A DNA stretch of 41,520 nt from positions 545,001-586,520 of the forward strand of contig NZ_CP040819.1 in the NCBI RefSeq assembly GCF_005887635.2, given 5' to 3'. Origin of the DNA: Paroceanicella profunda. Lineage in GTDB: Bacteria > Pseudomonadota > Alphaproteobacteria > Rhodobacterales > Rhodobacteraceae. Numbering within the stretch: position 1 is the first letter of the stretch; every line of letters starts with the position of its first letter. A program made the position numbers and the translations under genes. Shown here in pieces: positions 32,908 through 41,185 of the stretch. Below the pieces are notes generated by a model. That model did not search any database, was not told the origin of the DNA, and worked only from the letters and a program-made list of their open reading frames with translations.

Positions 32908-33608
32908 CCGGGCCTGCCCGGCCGCGGCACCCGCCTCTGCAACCCGGGCAACCATCTCCCCGGTGGCCGCGCCGGACAGCGGGGCGGCCGCCGGCGCGCC
33001 TTCCCCTGTCCGCCCTCACTCCCGCCCCCCGTCGCCCCTCGCCCGGATGCAGCGGGCAGCGGGCAGCGGGCAGCGGGCAGCGGGCAGCGGGCAGCGGGCA
33101 GCGGGCAGCGGGCAGCGGGCAGCGGGCAGCGGGCAGCGGGCAGCGGGCAGCGGGCAGCGGGCAGCGGGCAGCGGGCAGCGGGCAGCGGGCAGCGGGCAGC
33201 GGGCAGCGGGCAGCGGGCAGCGGGCAGCGGGCAGCGGGCAGCGGGCAGCGAACCTGCTCTGCCCCGGGCCCCGGCGCAAGTCCCGCGGCGTTCTGCGTTG
33301 CGGGTGAACCGGCGCGGTCTGCCGCGCCCACGGGCGCTGACCGGCGGAGGGGGGCGGAGGCCCGCCGTTCAACGACCGGGGGAGGCAGCGAACGCCTGCC
33401 GTTCAACGCCGCGCCCTCGCGCTGTCCCCCCCGGGGCGCCCGGGGCACCGGGGGCGATGTTTCCCGGGGCCGGTCGCGCGCCGTTGACGCCATCGCCCTG
33501 CCGGTGAAGGCGGCCGGGGCTCCCCGGCAAGGCGCCTCGCCACCCTGCGGGGGTGGGCAGCATCGGGGAACCGGCGCCTCCGCGAGCCCTTCCGCAGGGG
33601 CGCGGGTG
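32908..33608. other. 701-base gap between convergent genes, dominated by a heptamer array
   Basis: No gene was seen. The first 140 bases are ordinary GC-rich DNA, then comes the perfect heptanucleotide array (33049-33250), and then about 360 bases in which only a short direct repeat, GCCGTTCAACG (33364-33374 and 33398-33408), was noticed. The reading frames that cross the array are open only because the repeat contains no stop in any frame. Confidence 0.6.
33049..33250 (+). repeat. perfect heptanucleotide tandem array, GCAGCGG x 28.9
   Basis: The unit GCAGCGG (equivalently GGCAGCG) repeats 28 full times plus six bases with no visible variation over 202 bases. It lies 141 bases after the receiver-EAL stop, before the convergent amidohydrolase. 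The unit length is not a multiple of three, and all six frames stay open. Perfect identity suggests recent slippage and a likely length-variable locus. Confidence 0.97.
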
Positions 33609-34838
33609 TCAGGCCTTGGGGCCGGCCAGCCGCTCCGCGCGCGGGCGGCGGAAGGTCTGGCGGCCGGCCTTCCAGCCCGCCAGCACCGGCGCCGGGCCGC
33701 GCAGGGCCGTCACCGGGTCCGGCGCGTCGAGGAGCACGATGTCTGCCGGACCGCCCGCGCGCAGGCCATGCGGCGCGCCCAGCTGTCGGGCGGCGGCGGC
33801 GGCCACCATGTCGAACAGCGCCGCGATGCCGTCATCCGTCGCCACCTGGCCGGCGATGGCATAGAGGTTCGCGATGCGCGCCAGCGACGCGTCCCCGAAC
33901 GGGGTGAACGGGTTGAGGATGTTGTTGCTGGCGAGCGAAACCGTCACCCCCGCCGCGCGCAGGGCCATGGCCGGCGCGAGGCCGCGCGGCACCAGCCGGT
34001 CCACGCCCCGCCCCCCGAGGAAAAGGTCCGTCGCCGGCAGGATGCTCACCGCCACGCCCGCGCGCGCCAGCCCCTCGGCCAGCCGCGCCACCGCCTCCGG
34101 CGCCATGGCCGAGAGCTTGGTGACATGGCCCACGGACACCCGGCCGCCGAGGCCGCGCGCCGCGGTCTGCGCGATGATCTCCGGCAGGATGGAGCCCTGC
34201 GGGTCGAGGTCGAAATCGGCGTGGAAATCCGCCGGCACGCCGAAGCGCTCCGCGAGGTCGAGGATGGCGGTGACATGCGCCACCGGGTCCGGATCGGTAT
34301 AGGGGCAGCCGCCCACGGAACCGGCACCGCCCGCCAGCGCCGCGACGAGGAGCTCCGCGGTCTCCCGCTCGTTGGTGAGGCCTTCCTGCGCAAAGGCGCA
34401 GAGGTCGATGTCGATGGCCTCCGCCCAGGCCGAGCGCCGCTCCAGCAGCGCCGCGAAGGAGCGCAGGCCGGCGCGCGGGTCCACCTCCACGAAGGAGCGC
34501 AGGCGCGTGGTGCCCTGCAGCACGGCCATCTCCAGCACCCGGTCGGCGCGGGCGGAGACGTCCGCCTCGGTGAAGGCGGCCTTGGCCTTCGCGCTGCCGG
34601 TAATCGCCTCGGCCAGCGTGCCCTCGCAGATCGGGCACCGCTCCAGGATGCAGGCCTTGTCGAGGTGGATATGGCTTTCCACGAAGCCGGCAAAGGCGAA
34701 GGCGCCGCCCGCCTCCACCCGCCGCGCGCCGCCGGGCAGGCCCCGCGCCATGGCGGCGATACGCCCGTCGCGCACCCCGATGTCCAGAGGCGCCCCGGGC
34801 CCGACGCGCGCCCCGGCGATGACGAGATCGAATTCCAT
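33609..34838 (-). CDS. cytosine-deaminase-like amidohydrolase
   Basis: A 409-residue metal-dependent hydrolase starting at the ATG at 34838 with a good GGGGGAG ribosome site. It begins MEFDLVIAGARVG and has the metal motif ESHIHLDKA (His56, His58), His206 in DFHADFDLD and His238 in VSVGHVTKL. In CodA the catalytic Asp313 sits in GHDD; here the matching segment is ASNNILNPFTPFGD, so Asn305 replaces it. This suggests a subgroup with a different reaction, or a non-deaminating hydrolase. Other hallmarks such as GPADIVLLDAPDP near the C-terminus are typical. It lies downstream of the iclR gene after 475 empty bases, possibly under its own promoter. Substrate unknown. Confidence 0.85.
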   Translation of the reverse strand: MEFDLVIAGARVGPGAPLDIGVRDGRIAAMARGLPGGARRVEAGGAFAFAGFVESHIHLDKACILERCPICEGTLAEAITGSAKAKAAFTEADVSARADRVLEMAVLQGTTRLRSFVEVDPRAGLRSFAALLERRSAWAEAIDIDLCAFAQEGLTNERETAELLVAALAGGAGSVGGCPYTDPDPVAHVTAILDLAERFGVPADFHADFDLDPQGSILPEIIAQTAARGLGGRVSVGHVTKLSAMAPEAVARLAEGLARAGVAVSILPATDLFLGGRGVDRLVPRGLAPAMALRAAGVTVSLASNNILNPFTPFGDASLARIANLYAIAGQVATDDGIAALFDMVAAAAARQLGAPHGLRAGGPADIVLLDAPDPVTALRGPAPVLAGWKAGRQTFRRPRAERLAGPKA

Positions 34839-35313
34839 GCGGCTCCCCCTGCTGCCCCGCCCCCTTGATGGCACGGCCGCGCGCGGTGAGAAAGCCCCGG
34901 CCGCGCAGGCAGGTCCCCGCCCGACGGAGAGCGGAGCGCATCGGTCTTCCAGCCTGCACCCCAGCAACAGTGCGGGAGGGGATACGCGCGGGCAGCGGGA
35001 CGTCAGGCCGCGCCGACGGACCGCGGGGCGTGGTGCGCCGGACGGCGGGCGCATCGGGCCCCGCGTGCATCGCCGTCGCACTGCGGGAGGGGCGCCGGGG
35101 ACAGGGCGATGCACCGCCCGGCGGCGGGGCGCGCTGGTGCGTCGCCGGTGGGGGCGGAGGCAGTGGCGGGCTCTGCTGCGGCGGGGCGCTCGATACAGAG
35201 GGCGCGCTGCGCGGGCGCAGGATGCCGGGAGCAGGAGCGCCCGGCGGCCGGGCCGGGACACCGGATCGCGCGGATGCGGGAGGCGCCGGGGCGGCGCCGC
35301 GGAGCCGGATCGT
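34839..35313. other. 475-base gap, nothing recognised
   Basis: It lies between two minus-strand genes. GC-rich throughout, with open shadow frames on both strands but no domain-like sequence, clear promoter or strong repeat. It may hold the amidohydrolase promoter. Confidence 0.5.
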
Positions 35314-36113
35314 TCAGGCGCGGGGGCCGAGGCGGGCGCGCAGTTCCTCGGTCACCTCGGTGGCGGCCTCGCGCACCAGGCGGGCCCAGAGCTGCATGCG
35401 GCCCTCGTCGGCGCGGAAGATCGGCCCGGTGACGGAGAGGCCCGCCGCCCGGCTGCGCCCCGAGGAGGGGATGGGCGCGGCCACGCAGCGGATGCCGGGG
35501 CCATGTTCCTCGCGGTCGAAGGCCACGCCCTCCGCCCGCACGCGGGCCAGTTCCTCCAGCAGCGGGCCGGGCCCGGTGTGGGTGTTGCCGGTGAAGCGCT
35601 CGAAGTCGAGGCGCGCGACCACGGCCGCGACCTCCTCCGCGTCGAGGGTGGAGAGCGCGGCCTTGCCCACGCCGGTGCAATGCAGGGGGCGGTGTTGCCG
35701 ATCTGGGAATGCATCCGCACCGCCTTCCGGCTCTCGACCTTGTCGAGATAGACCATCGAATCGCCGCTGAGCACCGCGAGATGCACGGTCTCGCCGGTGG
35801 CGTCGTGAAGGCGGCGCAGGTAGGGCTCGGCCACGGCGCGGAAGGCGTTCTCCGCCCAGGCGCGCGAGGCGAATTTCAGCAGCCGCAGCCCCAGGGAGTA
35901 GGAGTGCCCGCGGTCGATGGTCACCAGCCCCTCGGCGGCGAGATTGGTCAGCTGCCGGTGCAGGGTGCCGCGCGGCTGGCCGGAGACGTTCAGAATGTCG
36001 GTGAAGCGCATCGGCCCTTCGGCCGAGGCAATGATCTCGAGCACGTCGACGGCCTTGCCGAGGGTTCCGGTCTGCCTCTCCGAGCCGAATTCGCCCGGTA
36101 TGCGTCGTCCCAT
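35314..36113 (-). pseudogene. IclR-family regulator, reading frame broken by one missing base
   Basis: The N-terminal part starts MGRRIPGEFGSERQTGTL (ATG at 36113) and contains the winged helix LGKAVDVLEIIASAEGPMRFTDILNVSGQPRGTLHRQLTNL and the start of the ligand domain. At a run of five G at 35685-35689 the frame is lost; adding one base restores NTAPLHCTGVGKAALSTLD and the full IclR effector domain to RLGPRA. The repaired protein would be 266 residues, normal for the family. Because nothing else is damaged, a base missed in the G-run during sequencing is as likely as true inactivation. It is divergent from dgoK-dgoA, with overlapping promoters, so it is probably their repressor, like KdgR-type regulators of 2-keto-3-deoxy sugar acid genes. 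Confidence 0.85.
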
Positions 36114-36276
36114 CGTCGCCCCACCCCCGTTTGCGGACCGCCCGGTCCAGCAGCCCCCACCACCTGCCCGTGCGCCCCGCCGAAACGCGTCCTCGCAGAC
36201 CGCGCCTCCCGGGCGGAGCCAGGCTGCGCGGACATCGCGCGCCCCCGGGCCAGGGCCCCGACACGCGCCCGGTCGC

Positions 36277-36341
36277 TTGACAGGCACCACACGGGCTTTC
36301 TATCGTTCCGGATAACAGAAGTCAATTCCGGATAGTGGAAC
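36277..36341. promoter_or_regulatory. overlapping divergent promoters and IclR operator of the dgo genes
   Basis: Plus strand: TTGACA (36277-36282) and TATCGT (36301-36306), 18 bases apart, serve dgoK. Minus strand: TTGACT (36325-36320) and TAGAAA (36302-36297), 17 apart, serve iclR. Between and after them TTCCGGATA occurs twice (36306-36314, 36326-36334), exactly 20 bases apart, and GTTCC (36305) pairs with GGAAC (36337-36341). The remainder of the 318-base gap from 36114 shows no gene. Confidence 0.7.
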
Positions 36342-36431
36342 TCCCCGACGGGCGATTCCTCCGGGCGAAGGGACAGCGACCATGGTGAGGGCAGGCAGCG
36401 GGCTGACGCAAGCGGCACGGGGCGAGACGGC

Positions 36432-37358
36432 ATGAGCGGGGCGTTCTGCGCCGCGGTGGACTGGGGCACCTCGAGCTTCCGGCTCTGGCTGCTGGACGCG
36501 TCCGGCGCGCCGCTGGCCGAGCGCCGCAGCGACCAGGGCATGTCCGGGCTCACCGGCGGCGGCTTCGGCACGGTGCTGGAGAGCCACCTCGCGGCGCTCT
36601 CCGCGCCCGCGGACCTGCCGGTGGTGGTCTGCGGCATGGCCGGGGCACGGCAGGGCTGGATCGAGGCACCCTATGTCGACACGCCGGCCGCGCTGGACAG
36701 GGTGGCGGACCACTGCGTGCGCCCGGAGCACGCGGCGCGCGAGGTGCGCATCCTGCCCGGCGTCGCGCAGCGCGACCCGGCCGCGCCGGACGTGATGCGC
36801 GGTGAGGAGACCCAGCTTCTGGGCGCCTTCGCCGGGCAGGACGGCGCCGGGCTCGCCTGCATGCCCGGCACGCATTCCAAGTGGGTACGGCTGTCGGGCA
36901 CCCGGATCGACGGTTTCTCCACCGTGATGACCGGCGAGATGTTCGCCGCCCTGGGGCATCACACCATCCTCTCGCATTCGCTCGCGGAGCCCGAGGGCGA
37001 GGCGGCCGCGGCGGCCTTCGCGGCGGCGGTCCGGCGGGCGCTGGCCCGCCCGGAGGCCCTGGTGTCGGAGTTCTTCCGCATCCGCGCCGGCGGCCTGCTG
37101 GGCTTCGCCGCGCCGGGCACGGGCGGTGGCACGCTTTCCGGCCTGCTGATCGGCGCGGAGATCGCCGCCGCCCGGGCACTGGCCGGCCTGCCGGAGGAGG
37201 TGACGCTGATCGCCTCCGGCGCGATCGCGGAGCGTTATGGCACGGCACTTGCCCTTGCCGGCTGCACCACCCGGCGCATAGATGCAGACGGGGCCGCGCG
37301 GGCGGGGCTCTTTGCCGCCGCCACGCGCCTGTGGCCCACCCGGAACCGGAGAGACTGA
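36432..37358 (+). CDS. dgoK: 2-dehydro-3-deoxygalactonokinase
   Basis: A 308-residue sugar kinase of the DgoK family. The N-terminal phosphate motif is AVDWGTSSFRLWLLD (8-22), followed by GMSGLTGGGFGTVL. CGMAGARQGWIEAPYVDTPA, CMPGTHSKWVRL and FSTVMTGEMFAAL are the standard DgoK blocks, and LIASGAIAERYGTAL is in the C-terminal ATP region. It phosphorylates 2-keto-3-deoxygalactonate to the 6-phosphate in the DeLey-Doudoroff route of galactonate use. It is first in a two-gene operon with dgoA, three bases apart, and divergent from iclR. No galactonate dehydratase is present in the window. Confidence 0.94.
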   Translation: MSGAFCAAVDWGTSSFRLWLLDASGAPLAERRSDQGMSGLTGGGFGTVLESHLAALSAPADLPVVVCGMAGARQGWIEAPYVDTPAALDRVADHCVRPEHAAREVRILPGVAQRDPAAPDVMRGEETQLLGAFAGQDGAGLACMPGTHSKWVRLSGTRIDGFSTVMTGEMFAALGHHTILSHSLAEPEGEAAAAAFAAAVRRALARPEALVSEFFRIRAGGLLGFAAPGTGGGTLSGLLIGAEIAAARALAGLPEEVTLIASGAIAERYGTALALAGCTTRRIDADGAARAGLFAAATRLWPTRNRRD

Positions 37359-37361
37359 AGC

Positions 37362-37997
37362 ATGACCCAGAGCACCCCCTGGCCCGCGCCCCGGCGCCCG
37401 CTTGTCGCCATCCTGCGCGGCGTCGGCCCGCAGGAGATCGAGGGCATCGCCGCCGCGCTGATCGAGGCCGGGTTCGAGGCGCTGGAAGTGCCGCTGAATT
37501 CGCCGGACCCGTTCCGCTCCATCGAGCTGGCCCGGCGTCTCGCGCCCGACACTTGCCTCGTCGGCGCGGGCACGGTGCTGGAGCCGGCGCAGGTGGACCG
37601 GCTGCACGGCGCCGGCGGCACCCTGGTGGTGAGCCCGAACGTGGAGCCGGCGGTGATCCGCCGCGCCACCACGCTGGGCATGGTCACCATGCCCGGGGTG
37701 TTCACCATCACCGAGGCCTTCACGGCACTGAAGGCCGGGGCCTCGGCGCTGAAGTTCTTCCCCGCCAGCGTGCTGGGGCCCTCGGGCATCCGGGCGCTGC
37801 GCGCGGTGCTGCCGGCCGATGCGGTGGTGGGCGCGGTGGGCGGCGTGTCGGAGACCGATTTCGCGGCCTATGTGGCGGCCGGAACCGGCGCCTTCGGCCT
37901 CGGCTCCAGCCTCTACAAGCCGGGCTTCACCGCCGAGGAGGTGGGCGTGCGCGCCCGTGCCGCCGTGGCCGCCTGGGACGCCCTCTCCGAGGGCTGA
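37362..37997 (+). CDS. dgoA: 2-dehydro-3-deoxy-6-phosphogalactonate aldolase
   Basis: A 211-residue class I aldolase of the KDPG/KDPGal family. Glu42 in LEVPLNSP is the general acid/base and Lys131 in LKFFPAS the Schiff-base lysine. VAILRGVGPQEIEGIAAAL opens the barrel and FGLGSSLYKPGFTAEEV closes it; the LYKPG ending is typical of DgoA. It splits the DgoK product to pyruvate and glyceraldehyde 3-phosphate. It starts three bases after dgoK with GGAGA as ribosome site. Regulation is expected from the IclR site upstream. Confidence 0.94.
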   Translation: MTQSTPWPAPRRPLVAILRGVGPQEIEGIAAALIEAGFEALEVPLNSPDPFRSIELARRLAPDTCLVGAGTVLEPAQVDRLHGAGGTLVVSPNVEPAVIRRATTLGMVTMPGVFTITEAFTALKAGASALKFFPASVLGPSGIRALRAVLPADAVVGAVGGVSETDFAAYVAAGTGAFGLGSSLYKPGFTAEEVGVRARAAVAAWDALSEG

Positions 37998-38655
37998 GCC
38001 ATCGGCGCGCCGGCCGGGTGCGCCTGCGCCGGCGGGCCGTGCGCCGGGAATGACGGCCAAGGCAAGGCCACGGACGGATTCGGCCCCCCGCCGGGTTCGC
38101 GCGCTCGGGAGCCCGCGCGCCCGGGCGGAGGGCCGTGCGCCAGGCATGACAGCCGAAGGCGGGGCACGGACGGCTTCGGCCCGCCCGGGCCGGGTTCGCG
38201 CGTTCGGGAGCCCGCGCCCGGGCGGAGGGCTGTGCGCCAGGCATGACAGCCGAAGGCGGAACACGGACGGCTTCGGCCCGCCCCGCGCACCGGCCGGGTA
38301 CGCTCGCCCGGGCGGAGTGCCCCGCTGGCGCTGTCGGATCGACGGGACCTTCCGGACGCAACCGGGCAGGCGGCCCGCCCGGGCATGGCCAGGGAGACCT
38401 GCTCCGGCCTCTCGTCAGCCTCCGTCCGTGGTGCAGGCTGCACCGCTGCACGCGCCGGCCGCGTGACGGGCCCGCTTCGGAGCCGCGACACTTTCGGGTC
38501 TGGATTGGATACGATCTTGACATCGTTTTGCATACACAGCACAAGCGGGTGGACAGAAACGCCCTCCGGCGCGCCCCTAGCGCCGCTCCGGGCGCGGCCG
38601 GTCTTCCGCAGTCCCGCGGCAGGTCGCCGCGTCGGGACAGACAGAAGGACCCGCC
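37998..38655. other. 658-base gap with long tandem repeats and an AT-richer promoter area
   Basis: The first half holds three imperfect 90-97 base repeats (38034-38316). At 38490-38550 the base content drops in GC; TTGGAT (38505-38510) and TGCATA (38529-38534) are 18 bases apart, and an inverted repeat ACGAT N6 ATCGT (38511-38526) lies between them. These could form the flavin reductase promoter and operator. No gene was seen. Confidence 0.5.
38034..38316. repeat. three imperfect tandem repeats of about 96 bases
   Basis: Units begin at 38034, 38130 and 38227 and end at 38316 (96, 97 and 90 bases). Shared words are GTGCGCC, ATGAC, CACGGACGG, TTCGGCC and CCCGGGCGGA. The second and third share the strongest block, GCGCCAGGCATGACAGCC. 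On the minus strand the block reads like the GTCATGCC-type dispersed repeats known from alphaproteobacteria, so it may be a member of a genome-wide family. Confidence 0.8.
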
Positions 38656-39318
38656 ATGAGTGCAGACGCCCCGCGCCGCCGCTTCGACTTCGACACGCTG
38701 AGCCCGCTCGAGCGCTACAAGCTGCTCATCGGCTCGGTCGTGCCGCGCCCCATCGCCTGGGTGACCACGGTGGACCCGGAGGGCCGGGTGAACGCCGCGC
38801 CCTACAGTTTCTTCAACGTGCTGTCGCATGACCCGGCACTGCTGGCGCTCGGGGTGGAGAACCACGCCGACATGCGCCGCAAGGACACAAGCAACAACAT
38901 CCGCCTCACCCAGGAATTCACCGTGAACATAGTGGACCACGCGCTGGTGGAGGCGATGAACGTCACCGCGGTGCCCTTCCCGCCGGAGGTGGACGAACTG
39001 GCCGCGGCCGGGCTCACCGCCGTTCCGGGCGCGCGCGTGGGCTGCCCCTACATCGCCGAGGCGCCGGTGGCGCTGGAGTGCCGCAACTACACCACGCTGT
39101 CCATCGGCCGCTCACGCGAGATCGTGCTGGGCGAGGTGCTGGCGATGCACATCCGCGCGGACCTGGTGAACGAGCGCCTGCACGTGGACCCGGCCGGGCT
39201 GGACGCGGTGGGCCGCCTGGGCGGACAGGGCTATTCCACCCTGCGTGACCGGTTCGACCTGCCCTCGATGAGCCTCGCGCGGTGGCAGGAAAGCCTCGCC
39301 GCGACCGAGGAGAGCTGA
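38656..39318 (+). CDS. flavin reductase family protein (FMN-binding split barrel)
   Basis: A 220-residue protein. The motif VVPRPIAWVTTVDPEGRVNAAPYSFFNVLSHDPAL (28-63) is the FMN-binding core of the flavin-reductase-like split-barrel family. NYTTLSIGRSREIVLGEVLAMHI follows, and the C-terminus has RLGGQGYSTLRDRFDLP, as in many stand-alone members. It likely binds FMN and may reduce it with NAD(P)H or act on a small molecule; no partner monooxygenase is visible nearby. The ribosome site AAGGA is good. It ends 89 bases before the second heptamer array. Confidence 0.9.
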   Translation: MSADAPRRRFDFDTLSPLERYKLLIGSVVPRPIAWVTTVDPEGRVNAAPYSFFNVLSHDPALLALGVENHADMRRKDTSNNIRLTQEFTVNIVDHALVEAMNVTAVPFPPEVDELAAAGLTAVPGARVGCPYIAEAPVALECRNYTTLSIGRSREIVLGEVLAMHIRADLVNERLHVDPAGLDAVGRLGGQGYSTLRDRFDLPSMSLARWQESLAATEES

Positions 39319-39407
39319 GCCCGGGGGCCTGCCATCTGTGGCGCTCAGCCGGGGGCAGCCACTGGCCACCTGCCGCAGGCGGCACTCGCCCGATAGGGGT
39401 CGCCTTC

Positions 39408-39528
39408 CGTCTGCCGTCTGCCGTCTGCCGTCTGCCGTCTGCCGTCTGCCGTCTGCCGTCTGCCGTCTGCCGTCTGCCGTCTGCCGTCTGCCGTCTGCCG
39501 TCTGCCGTCTGCCGTCTGCCGTCTGCCG
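39408..39528 (-). repeat. perfect heptanucleotide tandem array, CGTCTGC x 17.3
   Basis: On the plus strand CGTCTGC repeats 17 times plus two bases without variation; on the minus strand the unit is GGCAGAC. It starts 89 bases after the flavin reductase stop and ends six bases before the stop of the minus-strand binding protein gene. The unit shares the GGCAG core and unit length with the 33049-33250 array but lies on the opposite strand. Confidence 0.97.
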
Positions 39529-39534
39529 GGAGGA

Positions 39535-41079
39535 TCATTCCGTGCGCAGGTTGGCGCGCCAGCGTTCGGTGAACAGGGCCTTCTTCTGCCGGTCGGTGGC
39601 GGCGAGCAGGGCGGCGGAGAGCGGGATCAGCCGCAGGATGGAGGCGGCGCCGTCCGGCATGTCCAGATCCGCCTCCTCCGGGTCTCCGAAGCGCACGATC
39701 AGCCGGGAGCGGATGAGCGCGGCGCGCCCCGCGTCCGACAGCATGAAGTCCAGCAGGGCCGCCGCCGCGCGGCCATGCGGGGCCTGCCGCGGATGAAGGC
39801 GGCGCGCGACAGCACCAGCGTATAGTCCTGCGGGCGACCACCGCGAGGTCCGGGTTCTCCTCCGCGCGGGCCAGCGCGTAGGAGCCGAGGATGTTGTAGC
39901 CGATCAGCAGCCGCCCGGAGGCCACCGCGTCGGCGATCTCCAGCGAGCAGCAGGTGGCGATGGCCCCGGTGCGCCCGAAGGCCTCCAGCAGGCTGCCGAA
40001 GGTGGTGGCCTGCTGCGCATCGGCGAAGGCGAAGAGATAGCCCAGCCCGGAGGCCTCGATGTCATAGGTGCCCACCCGCCCGGCGAAGCGGGTGTTCGCC
40101 GGGCGCAGGAGGTCGATGAGGTCGAATCGCGAGCGCGGCGCCTCCTCGGGGGAGACCAGCCGGCGGTTGTAGATGATCACCGCCGGCTCACGCGTGACAC
40201 CGAAGAGCTCGTTGCGCCAATTCTCCGCCAGCGGCAGGGCGGTGGTGGCCTCGGAGAGATGCGGTTGCGCGCAGCCGTCGTTCACCAGCTTCACCTGCTG
40301 GTCCACCGCCGAGCTGATGACGAGATCCGCCACCGGCGCCCGGCCGGCGCAGCCCGCCGCCGTCTCCGCCCCCAGCGGGTTCGAGCCCCATTGCTCATAG
40401 CGCACGCCCAGGTCGGCGCGGGTGGCGAGGAAGGCGCGCAGCAACGGCGCGAAGGCGCCGATGTCCGCCGCCCCGCGCACCACCAGCCAGCCCTCCGGCG
40501 GCGCCACGCCGAACTCGGCCACCGCCTCGGGCACCGAGGGCGTCGGCGCGCCCCGCCCGATCGGCCCGCGCGCCGCCTCCGGCACGGCGGCGTCCCGCGC
40601 CCCTCCGGCGTGCGGGCCATCAGGGGACGGGGCGGTGCCCCCCTCCGTGCATCCTGCGGCGCTGCCGGACCCTGCTTGCCGCTTGGCGAGCCTTCCTCCC
40701 CTGCGTCTCGCGGCGCCACCGGGCTTGCGTGCCGCGCGGGGCGGCGGCCTCACCCGCGCTTCGCGGCGCCGCCAAACCCTGCGTGCGGTTCGGCGAGCCC
40801 TCCTCCCGCGCGCCCTGCGGCGTTGCCGGGCCTTGCGTGCCGCTTGGCGAGCCTTCCTCCCCGGCGTCCCGCAGCGCCGCCGGGCCTTGCGCGGCGCGCG
40901 GCGCGGCGGCCTCACGCGCGCCGGTGGGGGGCGAGGCGCCCTGCCCTGCGGCGGGAGTGACGGGGGCCGCGACGCCCCGGGCCGGCAAAGCCGTCTCCTG
41001 CGCGGGACCCGGGCGCGGCAGGGCCAGAGCAGGGCGGCGAGGCGAGCGAGCAGGCGCGGAGTGTCCGGCCGAAAGTCAT
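39535..41079 (-). pseudogene. ABC-type periplasmic substrate-binding protein, interrupted by about six apparent single-base losses
   Basis: The ATG at 41079 has a good ribosome site (GGAAACAGG). A signal peptide (MTFGRTLR, an Ala/Leu helix, then PRPGPAQE) can be read only by adding two bases between about 41040 and 41065. A repeat-rich linker follows, broken near 40721-40723 and at the C-run 40638-40643. The binding domain is continuous from PEGWLVVRGAADIGAFAPLLRAF to PDLAVVA; two more missing bases, at G-runs near 39832-39834 and 39790-39792, restore PQDYTLVLSRAAFI and the C-terminus ending RWRANLRTE. The domain resembles iron/phosphonate-type extracellular solute-binding proteins. It follows a sensor kinase gene, an arrangement seen in TctDE-like operons. 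All breaks are deletions, so sequence error should be excluded before calling it dead. Confidence 0.75.
40630..40900 (-). repeat. degenerate 54-57 base coding repeats in the binding-protein linker
   Basis: Read across the frame breaks, about five 18-19-residue units of the form RDAGEEGSPSGTQGPAAP lie between signal peptide and binding domain (variants QGAREEGSPNRTQGLAAP and RSAGEAAAPRGTQ). They are rich in Gly, Ala, Glu, Pro and Ser and would make a flexible spacer. Confidence 0.65.
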
Positions 41080-41185
41080 CCTGTTTCCCTTCGAAGGAGG
41101 CCAGGGGCCGCGCGCGCGCTCCCGTCGCGTGCCGCGGGGGCCACGGGCCGCCGCGTTCCGGACACGCCGTCCGGACGGCGCGCGG

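Noticed and set aside
33049..33250. CRISPR array
   Set aside because: The repeats are seven bases long and contiguous, with no spacers, and no cas genes are present.
32963..33372. Repeat peptides such as AAGSGQR or PLPAARC read across the array
   Set aside because: The array is open in all six frames, and there is no ribosome site, start or gene context for a repeat protein.
31713..34868. 1051-residue frame crossing the receiver-EAL gene and the heptamer array
   Set aside because: It stays open only because GC-rich DNA and the seven-base repeat lack stops. It carries no domain.
35680..35695. Programmed frameshift in iclR
   Set aside because: IclR proteins are not known to use frameshifting and no slippery sequence with stimulating structure was seen. 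A missing G explains it more simply.
39414..39528. Phase-variable coding repeat of the binding protein
   Set aside because: The array lies beyond the stop codon at 39535-39537, so changes in number would not alter the protein.
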